Of a stretch of DNA of 64,000 nucleotides, positions 26,801-34,054 are shown piece after piece; position 1 is the first letter of the stretch; each line of letters begins with the position of its first letter. This DNA is from Bdellovibrio bacteriovorus str. Tiberius (GTDB lineage: Bacteria > Bdellovibrionota > Bdellovibrionia > Bdellovibrionales > Bdellovibrionaceae), in assembly GCF_000317895.1 (NCBI RefSeq), contig NC_019567.1, positions 1,054,001 through 1,118,000 on the forward strand, read 5' to 3'. Both the position numbers and the translations under genes were made by a program. The notes under the pieces are model-generated. The model was not told the origin of the DNA. It searched no databases and saw only the letters and a list, made by a program, of their open reading frames with translations.

Positions 26801-28000
26801 ACCGCCCGAGTTGTCGTTGTTATCCGCAGCCGGAGCCCATTTCGTGCCGTCGTATTTCAACACTTGGCCTGCAACCAAACCAGTTGTATCAACAGTCACA
26901 CCTTTGATTTTATTCACTGAAGAAGCGCCAATCGTGCCGCCAACATCACCCGCCAAAGACACATTGATCGGCTGACAGCTGAAACCTGCAACGGCGTTCC
27001 AGTACATGGTTTCATGAGCGGCGCAGCCTGCGTTTGCAACAGCCGCGCTAAATTCAGCATCCGTCATGTAAGCATTCAAAGTCGCGGCAAGACCCGTCAC
27101 ATCACTTTGTGCGATGGCTGATGGCGTCCACGCCGTGCCGTTGTATTTCAAGAAATTACCACTGGCCGGAGCGGCATTGGAAACCGCCGTGCCCTGGATT
27201 TTTGCCACAGAAGGATTTGGATAGGTGCCGTCAAGATCCCCAGCTGCAGCGCCGGATGGAGCACGCGCATCGCTGAATCGGGCATCGTTACCTGCTGCCA
27301 CGGTGCCCGCTGTAGTGCCGACATTCAAAGTCAGCGCAGGAGTGGAAGTGCCGTTAGCAATCGTAATATAGGCATTAGAAGAAGTGACATCAGTGACTGT
27401 ACCACCATTGGCGCCGCTGATCCCGGCACAAGTTAAAGCAGTTCCGTTCCAAGTCAGGAAGGTCCCGCCCGCACACGTCGGTAAACCGGCTTTCAGCAGG
27501 AAGTCATCGACGATTTTATCACCCAGGGATTCTGCGGATAGGGCATAGGCAGAAAAAGGAACAGATCGGATTTCATTGGATGGGGAAATAACCTTCCAGC
27601 CCACGCCATCGTGGAACTGAACTTTTAAAAGTCTGGTGTCCCCGGATGCCGCCGTGTAAGTCGAGCCACCCGAACAGTTGTGCGCCAAAGAATTTTTAAA
27701 GGCATCCAACATCTTAAATGTCGGGGAGGCCGGGAACAGCTTCGTACCGGAACCGATCGGCACATCAAACACACCTTTGGAGTTTAGCATGTTCACGTCG
27801 TCAACCTGTTCGCGATAAATGACACAAGTTCCGGTAGGGTTCGTGATTTCAAACAGGAAGCTGACGTGAGCGTACTCCAGCGCGGTCCCGTCGGATTTGA
27901 TAATCCGGCCCTGATAGGTCAAAGAGTTAGGGGACCCATGGCTGACAGCAGCCATAAGAAGGAGTGCTAAGAATGAGATCAGTGACGTTCCATTTCTCAT
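23900..28000 (-). CDS. giant fibre protein with S74 intramolecular chaperone (MAT-type adhesin)
   Basis: 1366 residues. A signal peptide (cut near SHGSP) and a conserved N-terminal head (SLTYQGRIIKSDGTALEYAHVSFLFEI) are followed by a very long Gly/Thr/Ser-rich fibre of short repeats (GGTVTNIATGTGLSGGP; SNAGNVGIGTNNP) and a C-terminal peptidase S74 domain from about residue 1232 (SDARLKTDI, the self-cleavage site, then GLIAQEVEKVFPEVV). A leucine-rich coiled coil and CX8CR end the chain. S74 domains drive trimeric folding of phage tail fibres and are then cut off. In Bdellovibrio such proteins are the mosaic adhesive trimer fibres used to recognise prey. There is one large internal duplication. 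No strong ribosome binding site precedes the ATG. Confidence 0.88.
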   Translation of the reverse strand: MRNGTSLISFLALLLMAAVSHGSPNSLTYQGRIIKSDGTALEYAHVSFLFEITNPTGTCVIYREQVDDVNMLNSKGVFDVPIGSGTKLFPASPTFKMLDAFKNSLAHNCSGGSTYTAASGDTRLLKVQFHDGVGWKVISPSNEIRSVPFSAYALSAESLGDKIVDDFLLKAGLPTCAGGTFLTWNGTALTCAGISGANGGTVTDVTSSNAYITIANGTSTPALTLNVGTTAGTVAAGNDARFSDARAPSGAAAGDLDGTYPNPSVAKIQGTAVSNAAPASGNFLKYNGTAWTPSAIAQSDVTGLAATLNAYMTDAEFSAAVANAGCAAHETMYWNAVAGFSCQPINVSLAGDVGGTIGASSVNKIKGVTVDTTGLVAGQVLKYDGTKWAPAADNNDNSGGTVTNIATGTGLSGGPITATGTISLANTAVTAASYGSTTQVGTFTVDAQGRLTAASNANIAFPVTTVAGRTGAVTLDVGDVGNGAGKYFIYRPNNTACTDGQVLKWVTANNRWECGTDTDTSSGGTVTNIATGTGLSGGPISSTGTISLANTAVTAGSYTRASITVDAQGRLTAASSGAAINLASDVTGTLPIANGGTGTTTALGAFNALSPLTSKGDILVRDATNNIRLPAGTNGQVLTADSAVTAGVKWATPTTGTVTSVSGTAPVQVATGTTTPVISVDNATTSTKGIVQVGSGIAVSSGTISADPANFPSAVPVTKGGTGATSITADRLLVSNGTGTAVIPFTCAVGQTITFNASGVMGCTSYSATSLFANGGNSFGAAATLGTNDNYGLNFETNGSPRMTISNGGAVGIGTTSPSFNLDIQSSDAFQARLWHSSDGQYDGSAMMMTRTRGTLASNSAVTSGDTLGGFYFRAHDGTSTGTTNSAIEVSAGQNHTTSTRGTYMIFETTVNGAASRSERMRLHSNGNVGIGQTSPSYKLHVGNNTDATNGIAVSGSSVTSLDLLNSSFGGLWLGVNFSGAAVNGIPANGMGMSVGNSNIIFATGGTRAERMRISNVGNVGIGVTNPAQKLDVSGGTIKAGSATATSGSLILVDNYSSGNLTNIGTEFSSGAPSIGYGVYPSGALGSFLSSSSSTNLFRAAINVGGSDGIRFYTGAQQTVTAGSAATTAEVMRISNAGNVGIGTNNPAYPLHVSGTGYIHDGSSYVELLSRSDSALNINNNHATKRGLTVHHGNSASHIAQFYHCPSGTCTQKFYVDYNGNMWIAGNLTEASDARLKTDIQILPDSLQKVLGLNGYSYYWKNPENKEKQIGLIAQEVEKVFPEVVRTDKDGTKSVAYQKLVAPIINSIKELYQIVISENKKQDREIASLKENNAVLVHKVQSLEEQNKALKDAVCEVNPKAKVCRK
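26278..26437 (-). repeat. internal repeat of the first fibre gene, second copy
   Basis: Encodes ATGTGLSGGP, ISLANTAVTA and VDAQGRLTAAS in the same order as the copy 360 bases away. A stretch of more than 20 bases is identical and exactly 360 bases apart (from 26281 and from 26641). Confidence 0.8.
26638..26807 (-). repeat. internal repeat of the first fibre gene, first copy
   Basis: Upstream partner (in gene direction) of the 26278-26437 repeat. It has a few extra codons around ASYGSTTQVGTF, where the other copy has GSYTRASI. Confidence 0.8.
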
Positions 28001-28314
28001 GTTCTTCTTATCGGTTTCTTGACCGGAAAAACGAGTTTTTTACAATGAAGATTCGTTAATATACGAGAATCATTACTGGGAGGTTCCTCGAATGATTCGT
28101 AATGAGACGATTCTTCCCCAGGTCGCAAGGTGTTGGTCGGGGGGGCGTTTCCTTGCTGTCAAAAAGTAAAAAAGCTTGAACTTTTTGCTCGGGCATCCGG
28201 ACACGAGCAGAGTTTAGTCACTGTTTCAATTTCTGCGAGGTTTGCGCCTCTAAATGCTAGGAGTGAGGTGGCATGGATTTGGCAGTTAGATGCACTGATT
28301 AGGAGAGTCTATTT
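28001..28314. other. intergenic region upstream of the first fibre gene and the M48 gene
   Basis: 314 bases between divergent genes. On the minus strand ACCGATAA (28015-28008) sits seven bases before the fibre start and matches a sigma-28 -10 in seven of eight positions, but the -35 is poor and transcription would be nearly leaderless. At 28199-28207 GGACACGAG inside CCGGACACGAG is a half-copy of the dispersed 15-bp element described below. Base composition turns AT-rich from about here. Confidence 0.45.
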
Positions 28315-29085
28315 ATGCTTATGCGCTATCGAGTAATTTTCGTTGTGAAATGTGTCATGGTAGTCTTGATGGCATATCAAGCGCGAGCGTCTGTATCTCA
28401 ATATGTTTCGCCAGACTATTATTTGGGGCAGCTGGTTCTAGGAGTTCTAAAAGTTGCGGCTAAGACCGGTTATCCGCAATATAGGGAGGTTGATGCTCCA
28501 GATCTCAAACTTAAGGTGGATGTGGCCTTGAAGAAAATCTACAAATATCCAGCATATTCATATCGTTACGATAATGTTTCAATTTCTATCATCGAAGGTC
28601 TAGAGGGAGAACCGAATGGCTTTGGGTTTGGGAATAATATATTTTTGACCAAAAGTTTGGTGAGGTCCCTTTCTTTGAAGCACCTAACTGCGGTAATTGC
28701 GCATGAACTGGCTCATTTAGAAAAAAGTCACAATATGCAAAGGGCTCCACTGCCGATTACCACTGCGGCATATCAATTGAAAAATATTTATGAATCGGTG
28801 AAGGCTGGCACATGGCCCCGGGAACGCGATTTGGTAGAGTCTATGCAAGAGCTACTCTTTACAAGTAGTTTGGCGATGGAACTCCAAGCTGATTGCATAG
28901 CGGCCAAACAATTGGAATATATGAATCGGTCGGGGCTTTTGAACTCGGCAGAGGATTTGAACGGTGCTACTAGTGCTTTGATGGGATTTGATATCACTAC
29001 TGATCAATCAGAAGACCCTTCTGCGATTCGGGCTCGAGCGCTGTTGAACAAGAGTTACGAAATGGATTCCTGTGATATCTTCTAA
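28315..29085 (+). CDS. M48-like zinc metallopeptidase, exported
   Basis: 256 residues. An N-terminal hydrophobic segment (VIFVVKCVMVVLMAYQARA) acts as signal peptide or anchor. The M48 core follows: FGFGNNIFLTKSLVRSL, the zinc motif HELAH (His130, Glu131, His134) and the third ligand in MELQAD (Glu189, with Asp193), as in M48 oligopeptidases of the BepA/LoiP kind. Those degrade or chaperone misfolded outer-membrane proteins. There is no TPR extension, so it is shorter than BepA. AGGAGAG precedes the ATG. The composition is AT-rich compared with genes to the left. Confidence 0.85.
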   Translation: MLMRYRVIFVVKCVMVVLMAYQARASVSQYVSPDYYLGQLVLGVLKVAAKTGYPQYREVDAPDLKLKVDVALKKIYKYPAYSYRYDNVSISIIEGLEGEPNGFGFGNNIFLTKSLVRSLSLKHLTAVIAHELAHLEKSHNMQRAPLPITTAAYQLKNIYESVKAGTWPRERDLVESMQELLFTSSLAMELQADCIAAKQLEYMNRSGLLNSAEDLNGATSALMGFDITTDQSEDPSAIRARALLNKSYEMDSCDIF

Positions 29086-29166
29086 AAAACGATGATTTAT
29101 ATAGATTTTTCAGTGTTAACGCAGGTTTTCTGGCCTATTAAATGGTGAAAAGAGTAATCGAGATTT

Positions 29167-29193
29167 GACCTATCGCTCTATGTTCGATAGGTC
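29167..29193 (+). promoter_or_regulatory. hairpin over the ilvE ribosome binding site
   Basis: A perfect 9-bp stem GACCTATCG / CGATAGGTC with loop CTCTATGTT ends six bases before the ilvE ATG. The only Shine-Dalgarno-like bases (AGG) are inside the 3' arm, so the fold would hide the site. The CTTTCT after the stem is too short a T tract for a good terminator. Translational control is an inference. Confidence 0.5.
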
Positions 29194-29199
29194 CTTTCT

Positions 29200-30267
29200 A
29201 TGACCACAATTAAGAAGAATCTAACGAACACTCCGAAAGCCCTTCCGCCCTCTGATCAACTTGGATTCGGGCAGCATTTTTCTGACCACATGTTTGTGGC
29301 CAAGTACACTGAAGGTAAAGGCTGGTCTGAAGCCAGCGTGGTTCCCTATGGGCCGCTTTCCTTGGATCCTGGGGCTTCTGTGTTCCATTATGGTCAGGCC
29401 CTGTTTGAGGGCATGAAGGCCTTCCGCAAGGCTGACGGCGAAGTGGTTTTCTTCCGTCCAGAGTTCAACTATCACCGTCTGGCTGAAGGCGCAGCCCGCC
29501 TGTGTCTGGAAGCTCCTCCACTGGAGCTGTTCATGGAAGGCTTGCACCAGTTGGTGGCGGCCGATGAGCGCTGGATTCCGAAAGAGCCGAACACATCCCT
29601 GTATATTCGTCCAACTCTGATCGGTTCTGAACCGTTCCTGGGGGTTCGTCCTTCCCGTGAAACCATGTTCTTTATTTTACTGTCTCCGGTGGGTTCTTAT
29701 TATTCTGAAGGCACCAAGCCGATCAAGATTTGGACTGAGGAAAAATACCTGCGCGCAGCCCCAGGAGGCCTGGGTGCGGTGAAGGCCGGGGCGAACTATG
29801 CCAGCAGCCTTAAGGCCGCTTTGGAAGCCAAGAAAAAGGGCTATGCTCAAGTGTTGTGGCTGGATGTTGAACATCAGGGGATCGAAGAAGTCGGCACGAT
29901 GAACGTGTTCTTCGTCTTTGATAACGAGATCGTGACGCCGGAATTGAATGGCAGCATTCTGTCAGGTGGAACCCGCGATGCAATCCTGCAGCTATTGCGC
30001 TCTAAAAAACTGCCGGTGGTGGAAAGACGTATTACCATCACGGAAGTGGTGGAGCGTCTGGCAAAAGGCGAGTTGAAAGAAGCCTTCGGCACCGGTACGG
30101 CGGCAGTGATTTCTCCGGTGGGTGTTTTGCACTATCAGGGGAAAGACTGGACAATCAACAACAACGAAAACGGACCGCTCAGCACGCAGCTATACAACGA
30201 GATCACCGCAATCCAGCGTGGATCCCAAGCCGATACCCTGAACTGGCTTGTTCCTTTGAAGAAGTAA
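29200..30267 (+). CDS. ilvE: branched-chain amino acid aminotransferase
   Basis: 355 residues, class IV PLP-dependent aminotransferase of the eukaryote-like BCAT/IlvE type. It moves amino groups between leucine, isoleucine or valine and 2-oxoglutarate. Visible features are FHYGQALFEGMKAFR, SLYIRPTLIG, the PLP lysine Lys195 in GLGAVKAGANYASS, EEVGTMNVFFV (beta-turn and Glu for PLP N1) and GTGTAAVISPVG near the end. The length is normal for the group. The start is ATG 29200, whose ribosome binding site lies within a hairpin. Its base composition matches the GC-richer left part, unlike its neighbours on either side. No terminator is seen downstream on this strand. Confidence 0.95.
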   Translation: MTTIKKNLTNTPKALPPSDQLGFGQHFSDHMFVAKYTEGKGWSEASVVPYGPLSLDPGASVFHYGQALFEGMKAFRKADGEVVFFRPEFNYHRLAEGAARLCLEAPPLELFMEGLHQLVAADERWIPKEPNTSLYIRPTLIGSEPFLGVRPSRETMFFILLSPVGSYYSEGTKPIKIWTEEKYLRAAPGGLGAVKAGANYASSLKAALEAKKKGYAQVLWLDVEHQGIEEVGTMNVFFVFDNEIVTPELNGSILSGGTRDAILQLLRSKKLPVVERRITITEVVERLAKGELKEAFGTGTAAVISPVGVLHYQGKDWTINNNENGPLSTQLYNEITAIQRGSQADTLNWLVPLKK

Positions 30268-30303
30268 GTTTTTGCGGATTTTGTCTTAAGAAATTCGTTC
30301 GCC

Positions 30304-30346
30304 AAAAAAAGTGCTAGCGAGGAATCGTCAGTGATAACTCGCTAGC
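30304..30346 (-). terminator. intrinsic terminator of the c-di-GMP RNA
   Basis: Perfect 9-bp stem GCTAGCGAG / CTCGCTAGC with a 16-base loop (itself containing ATC/GAT), followed on the minus strand by AC and seven T. There is no T tract on the plus strand, so it serves the RNA and not ilvE. Confidence 0.92.
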
Positions 30347-30423
30347 TAAGGGGAATGAAACCAATCCTTGTATGTATTTGTTCCTTCCATATGCACACCT
30401 CTGATTCCTCAGGTGACTCATGA

Positions 30424-30513
30424 CCTTTGGCAGCTGGCTGGCATGGTCCGAAAGACCGACACCCCTTTAGCTTTGCGTCCCGCCGTTTCCGACGGTTTGC
30501 CTTGAGGCAAAGG
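30424..30513 (-). promoter_or_regulatory. c-di-GMP-I (GEMM) riboswitch aptamer
   Basis: Read on the minus strand: closing stem CCTTTG / CAAAGG, the conserved AGGCAAACC, a hairpin CCGT-CGGAA-ACGG in the GNRA position, GGGACGCAAAGC, a second helix capped by CTTTCG, then CCATGCCAGCCAGCTGCC. The order and the strings GGCAAACC and GGGACGCAAAGC are those of the Vc2-type aptamer. The aptamer binds cyclic di-GMP. Here it sits in the middle of a terminated RNA and not directly before a gene. Confidence 0.85.
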
Positions 30514-30763
30514 AAGGATCTATATCCTAACGAGTATAACCCTAGGAACCTCCTTATGAGTTATTCATCAGATCCAACCAGTCCATTCTTCTTTAGAGAG
30601 GCATGAACCCAACCTCTTTGTAGTAATCCTGGTGACGCATCTTCACTTCAGTTCGTCATCGTGATGTTCATGTGTTCTCATCCGTGTCCTCCTTCGCTTG
30701 GCCCAATCTAAGCGTTCACTTACCCGAGGTAAGTCTCCCGAGCCTTGTGGTTTCAACAAAATC

Positions 30764-30793
30764 AGGATAGCTCGACCAAAGTTTGATTTTCAA
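30764..30793 (-). promoter_or_regulatory. putative promoter of the c-di-GMP RNA
   Basis: TTGAAA (30793-30788), 18-base spacer, TATCCT (30769-30764) on the minus strand. It is the best promoter-like pair upstream of the structured RNA, predicting a start near 30757. The spacing is acceptable but the -10 is weak. Confidence 0.35.
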
Positions 30794-30888
30794 GGGGACC
30801 ACATTCGATTCTCAATTTACGTCAGATTTGCGTATCAGCGTGGGAAAATAGACGGAGATTTGTTCAGACTTGAAACGGAATGAATAGT

Positions 30889-30925
30889 AAAAAAAATGCC
30901 CCTAACGGGATGTCAGAGGCATTTT
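30889..30925 (-). terminator. intrinsic terminator of the beta-sandwich protein gene
   Basis: On the minus strand the stem AAAATGCC / GGCATTTT runs into a row of eight T, 15 bases after the stop codon at 30940. It separates this gene from the c-di-GMP RNA downstream. Confidence 0.88.
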
Positions 30926-30939
30926 GCCTAACTTACAAG

Positions 30940-31734
30940 TTATCTTGTTACACCAAGAAGGACTTCCAAGCGTCCTCGGCTGCCAACAAGGCCGGTACTT
31001 GTGACTTCCAATTCAATTCTTTGCAAACGAATTGCATATCTTGGGTCGAGTGCAAAAGATCTGTTGGCGTTCGCGCCGACAGATCCGACTAGCTGGCCTA
31101 GTTGGATCGAGTAACCTGATGCAGTAACACCGCTTGCACGAAGAATTCGTACTCCACTTCTTTCCGTTGCCAAGCGGATCTCTTTCACGGCTTCTCTGGA
31201 ATTGACGCTGATAACGATTCTTTCCACAACCGCTTTAGGGGGGATAAAGGTTCCGGCATTGATCCATCTTTGAGTTTGCCCCACAACATAGTCTTGAGAC
31301 GATTGATTTGGTCGAGATGGATGAGACGGATGAGACGGACGAGGCGGCTGGGATGGTCTCGAAGGGTAAGAAGGGTAGGGTTCTGGGCGTCGATCTCGAT
31401 ATTTAGAGCCTGTCGCCGCCAAACAAGAAATCTTCCTGCTGTCGACGCTTTCATCTCGGCACTGGTTGATCTCAAAGGCCTCATATGTTTTGTCAGCAAT
31501 GACTGAAATACAAAGCAATTTTTTTGAATCGAAGTCGAGATTGTTGCATACGTTAATTGCCTTAGTGTCAAAATATTCTGACTGGTAAGATCTTACCATT
31601 GCAGCGCACTCACTTTTTTTCGAGTCAAAGTCCAAAGTGCTGCAGATAGCGCCGGCATCTCTGAAGTCTCCGGCATACGCGATCGAGGACACTGTTACGT
31701 AGCCCAATATCAAGCCCAATAGCTTTTTACTCAT
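30940..31734 (-). CDS. secreted Cys-repeat and beta-sandwich protein
   Basis: About 264 residues. A signal peptide (cut near AYA) is followed by three repeats of C-x-LDFDSKK-x2-C type (CSTLDFDSKKSEC; CNNLDFDSKKLLC; CRDESVDSRKISC), each a likely disulfide hairpin. A Pro/Ser/Arg-rich linker (about 125-155) leads to a C-terminal beta-sandwich-like domain (VGQTQRWINAGTFIPPKAV onward). No catalytic motif is seen. The ATG at 31734 follows AGGAGA; the frame to 31773 is longer without a site. A role in the envelope or prey-contact phase is only suggested by the neighbours (c-di-GMP RNA, fibre gene). Confidence 0.72.
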   Translation of the reverse strand: MSKKLLGLILGYVTVSSIAYAGDFRDAGAICSTLDFDSKKSECAAMVRSYQSEYFDTKAINVCNNLDFDSKKLLCISVIADKTYEAFEINQCRDESVDSRKISCLAATGSKYRDRRPEPYPSYPSRPSQPPRPSHPSHPSRPNQSSQDYVVGQTQRWINAGTFIPPKAVVERIVISVNSREAVKEIRLATERSGVRILRASGVTASGYSIQLGQLVGSVGANANRSFALDPRYAIRLQRIELEVTSTGLVGSRGRLEVLLGVTR

Positions 31735-31900
31735 ATCATTCTCCTGTTTGTATTTATGGCTATCTCCCGGCATGGGAAATACTTGTTTAAAACCACAGGC
31801 ACCCTTTCTGCGAAAAGTAGGCCATCTTTTTAGTGGGTGACCAGGTACTGAAGTTCAGCAATTTCTTCCTTTGTGAATACAATATGGTCATCACAAAATG

Positions 31901-31915
31901 GTGTCCGTCATGTCT
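31901..31915 (-). repeat. dispersed 15-bp element, copy AGACATGACGGACAC
   Basis: Minus-strand full match, overlapping the stop codon of the transglutaminase-like gene by two bases. Confidence 0.7.
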
Positions 31916-32777
31916 ACTCGGGTTGCTCAGTTTTCACTGAGCGTAGGCAGGTCTGGATCTCTCTGCACTGTTTGGCGGCCTTGATGCGTGTATCATTTTT
32001 AAGGCCACTAAATCGTGGGAAGACCGGGCTGAATCGAGAATACCAAGTGGTGTCCAGATCCATATTGTTAAATCCCTGTAGCCGACCTGAGAGGTCATAT
32101 TGAGGAAGATGAACTCGAACCCAGGCATGCCCGCCGGCGTCGGGGATAGTTCCTAAAACGAATTCAGAACTAAAATCAAGGGGACCTAGGGCAGAAGATC
32201 TGGAACTTGGATGTCTCGCGACCTGTATCAAGCTCCATTGTAGCAAAGAAGCAAAATGTCTGCAGACACCAGCGCTACCAGTCTTTCTTGCCGTATTCAG
32301 CAAGTTGCTTGGCGTATATTCTCCGAAGATGTATCCCGATTTAAGGGAGTTCATTCCGTTGGAATCGTTGTCATACGATCCTTGATTTCTTACAACGAGT
32401 AAGTAAACTTGACGGATACGTTCCAAGGGATCTGGGATGCTTTTAATCGTTTGTAGTTTTTGTGCGTATTCCATTTGCCATTCGTCGCCTTGAAGGCGAT
32501 CAAAAGCACCGATGGCTTGTCCATACACTCCGAATCCAAATTTTGCCATGAACTGATGCCCAAGCGATTTGAAAATTCCGATTTTTTCCGTCAGTCTGGG
32601 ATCGTCAAGTTCTTCGCAAGCACTCTCTAGCATACTGGCTTTTGCAATAGGGCTAACAGAAATTTTAGAGAAGTTCTGAAAGAAGGGAATGGCTTTTTCA
32701 AAGCAGGTGTTCTGCTCCTGTGCGGAGGCTGATTGAACTAGAAGCATCAAAAAAACACTGTGTAAAATTAGTTTCAT
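31914..32777 (-). CDS. secreted transglutaminase-like protein
   Basis: 287 residues with a signal peptide (cut after ASA/Q20). The C-terminal half shows the transglutaminase/papain-like triad: Cys172 in GSAGVCRHFASLLQ, His217 in GGHAWVRVHLP and Asp240 in NMDLDTTW. Bacterial members are proteases, amidases or cross-linking enzymes; which one applies here cannot be told. The start MKLILHSVFL is in good signal-peptide form, though no strong ribosome binding site is visible. It lies 39 bases after the DUF3943 gene on the same strand, probably in one operon. One copy of the dispersed 15-bp element overlaps its stop codon. Confidence 0.78.
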   Translation of the reverse strand: MKLILHSVFLMLLVQSASAQEQNTCFEKAIPFFQNFSKISVSPIAKASMLESACEELDDPRLTEKIGIFKSLGHQFMAKFGFGVYGQAIGAFDRLQGDEWQMEYAQKLQTIKSIPDPLERIRQVYLLVVRNQGSYDNDSNGMNSLKSGYIFGEYTPSNLLNTARKTGSAGVCRHFASLLQWSLIQVARHPSSRSSALGPLDFSSEFVLGTIPDAGGHAWVRVHLPQYDLSGRLQGFNNMDLDTTWYSRFSPVFPRFSGLKNDTRIKAAKQCREIQTCLRSVKTEQPE

Positions 32778-32816
32778 ATAGGCCCTCTGTAGTCGTTCCT
32801 GTTTTATTCAAATTTG

Positions 32817-33890
32817 TCAGAATTTAAAACGTAGTTCCAAGCCCCAAAAGGGCGTGTATTCCATTGGTAGATCTTTGCTACGCACTTTTTGACGTCGTAC
32901 AACAATGCTGGCGCGTGCGTTTTTGATAACGGTGCTTCCTAAGAGATTATTTAAGTTTTTACTAAAGGCTTCTACGGGATTAAGCAATATAAGCACGATC
33001 GAACCCAATTTTTTCGAACCCCAAACCTTACCGTTATTAAGTTGAATTTCCCTCTCGGCAATGTAAAAGACTTCGCCCATGATAGAACCAATAATCGGAG
33101 TGATTAATAGATCCTGAATGGACGGTGTCTCTGCCAAAGCCTCGATGCCGTATTCCCAAAAGAAGGTCGACATAAGAACTGAATAGCCGAATGACTCCAT
33201 AGTGCTTAAGTCGTTGTGTCTGGCGACTTGATAATATATTGCGCCAGAATATGGATGGCCCAAGTAGTTAAGAGCCCAATTGTCTTGATCCATTACGGGG
33301 CCATTTCTTATATTTTCTTGGTAGTTCTTTCCAAGCTTCTTCATTTTGTCCTTGTTCCATTTGGTAACACTTTCTGGCATCATGTACAGAAGACCTGCCA
33401 CCCCGGCGGCCCCGAGGGCCATATTTCGCGTGCTAGTGTATAGATTGCTTTGATCGGAAGTAAGATTCCGTAGGTCCATTTCCTGGTGCCATTCGTCTTC
33501 ATCTGAGGCACGTAAGACAGTTATAGAGGCAAATGGACGGGTATCGTCACGCAGGCATAGGTCACGCGGGTCATTGAGCGTTTGTAGGTCTCTGGCATTC
33601 AAGAGCTGATGCTGGATAGCCAGGCAAGTATCCTGGTCTCTTGTGTCAACCACGATCAAATGGCCTTTTGCGATATGGCGCTGACGACGGTGTTGGTTTC
33701 TTTCGAACCGATTGATATCGTCTATTGTGAAATAGCGTGAGTAGGGGCTGGAAAATGAATCCGCTGCAGTACGGCCTTCATAGTAAGTTTCAGGCGCAGA
33801 TAGGGTCGCTAAGCTGGATATTTGAGCCAAAGCAAGTTGTGGCAGGAATATCGCCATTCCAGCTACGATATTGAAGAACCTAGACATCAT
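32817..33890 (-). CDS. DUF3943 family membrane protein
   Basis: About 357 residues. A signal peptide (MMSRFFNIVAGMAIFLPQLALA) is followed by an Arg/Asp-rich middle, then the DUF3943 core: DNWALNYLGHPYSGAIYYQVARHNDLSTMESF, FFWEYGIEALAETPSIQDLLITPIIGSIMGE. These short hydrophobic, amphipathic stretches resemble a membrane-embedded or outer-membrane protein. DUF3943 has no known function. I chose ATG 33890 because a signal peptide starts there; the longer frame to 33959 adds 23 residues with no such pattern. It is followed by the transglutaminase-like gene, and the pair is bracketed by two copies of the dispersed element in opposite orientation. Confidence 0.8.
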   Translation of the reverse strand: MMSRFFNIVAGMAIFLPQLALAQISSLATLSAPETYYEGRTAADSFSSPYSRYFTIDDINRFERNQHRRQRHIAKGHLIVVDTRDQDTCLAIQHQLLNARDLQTLNDPRDLCLRDDTRPFASITVLRASDEDEWHQEMDLRNLTSDQSNLYTSTRNMALGAAGVAGLLYMMPESVTKWNKDKMKKLGKNYQENIRNGPVMDQDNWALNYLGHPYSGAIYYQVARHNDLSTMESFGYSVLMSTFFWEYGIEALAETPSIQDLLITPIIGSIMGEVFYIAEREIQLNNGKVWGSKKLGSIVLILLNPVEAFSKNLNNLLGSTVIKNARASIVVRRQKVRSKDLPMEYTPFWGLELRFKF

Positions 33891-33963
33891 TCCGCCCTTG
33901 CTTTCCATAAATATTGAATTCATGGAATAAGAACAAGCAAGATTAAGGCCAATCTTCAAGGGT

Positions 33964-33978
33964 AGACATGGCGGACAC
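33964..33978 (+). repeat. dispersed 15-bp element, copy AGACATGGCGGACAC
   Basis: Full match in the gap between the second fibre gene terminator and the start of the DUF3943 gene. Inverted relative to the copy at 31901. Confidence 0.7.
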
Positions 33979-33995
33979 GAATATAGAGGAAAGAC

Positions 33996-34040
33996 GCTCT
34001 ACTTGGCTCGATGGGAAATCGGAGGCGCACCAAGTAGAGC
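33996..34040 (-). terminator. terminator-like hairpin after the second fibre gene
   Basis: Perfect 11-bp stem GCTCTACTTGG / CCAAGTAGAGC with a 23-base loop that can form CGAT/ATCG. On the minus strand it lies 14 bases after the fibre stop and is followed by GTCTTTCC, a modest T tract. Confidence 0.6.
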
Positions 34041-34054
34041 ATCGGTAAAGTAAG

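Larger units (their letters stand above)
30304..30757 (-). ncRNA. long structured RNA with c-di-GMP-I aptamer (merRNA-like)
   Basis: The 670-base gap between ilvE and the next gene has no credible reading frame but contains, on the minus strand, a sigma-70-like promoter (30793-30764), hairpins (ACTTACC/GGTAAGT and CGCTT/AAGCG near the 5' end), a full c-di-GMP-I aptamer and a strong terminator (30304-30346). The transcript would be about 450 bases and ends before any coding sequence, so it is not the leader of a gene. B. bacteriovorus makes a massively expressed attack-phase RNA (merRNA) that carries such an aptamer, and this is the obvious candidate. The promoter and exact ends are inferred. 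Confidence 0.72.

Noticed and set aside
23900-28000. Many plus-strand reading frames opposite the first fibre gene
   Set aside because: They are mirror images of the repetitive fibre codons, have no ribosome binding sites and resemble no protein.
30698-30883. 61-codon reading frame on the plus strand in the ilvE downstream gap
   Set aside because: It lies opposite the structured c-di-GMP RNA, has no ribosome binding site and no protein-like pattern.
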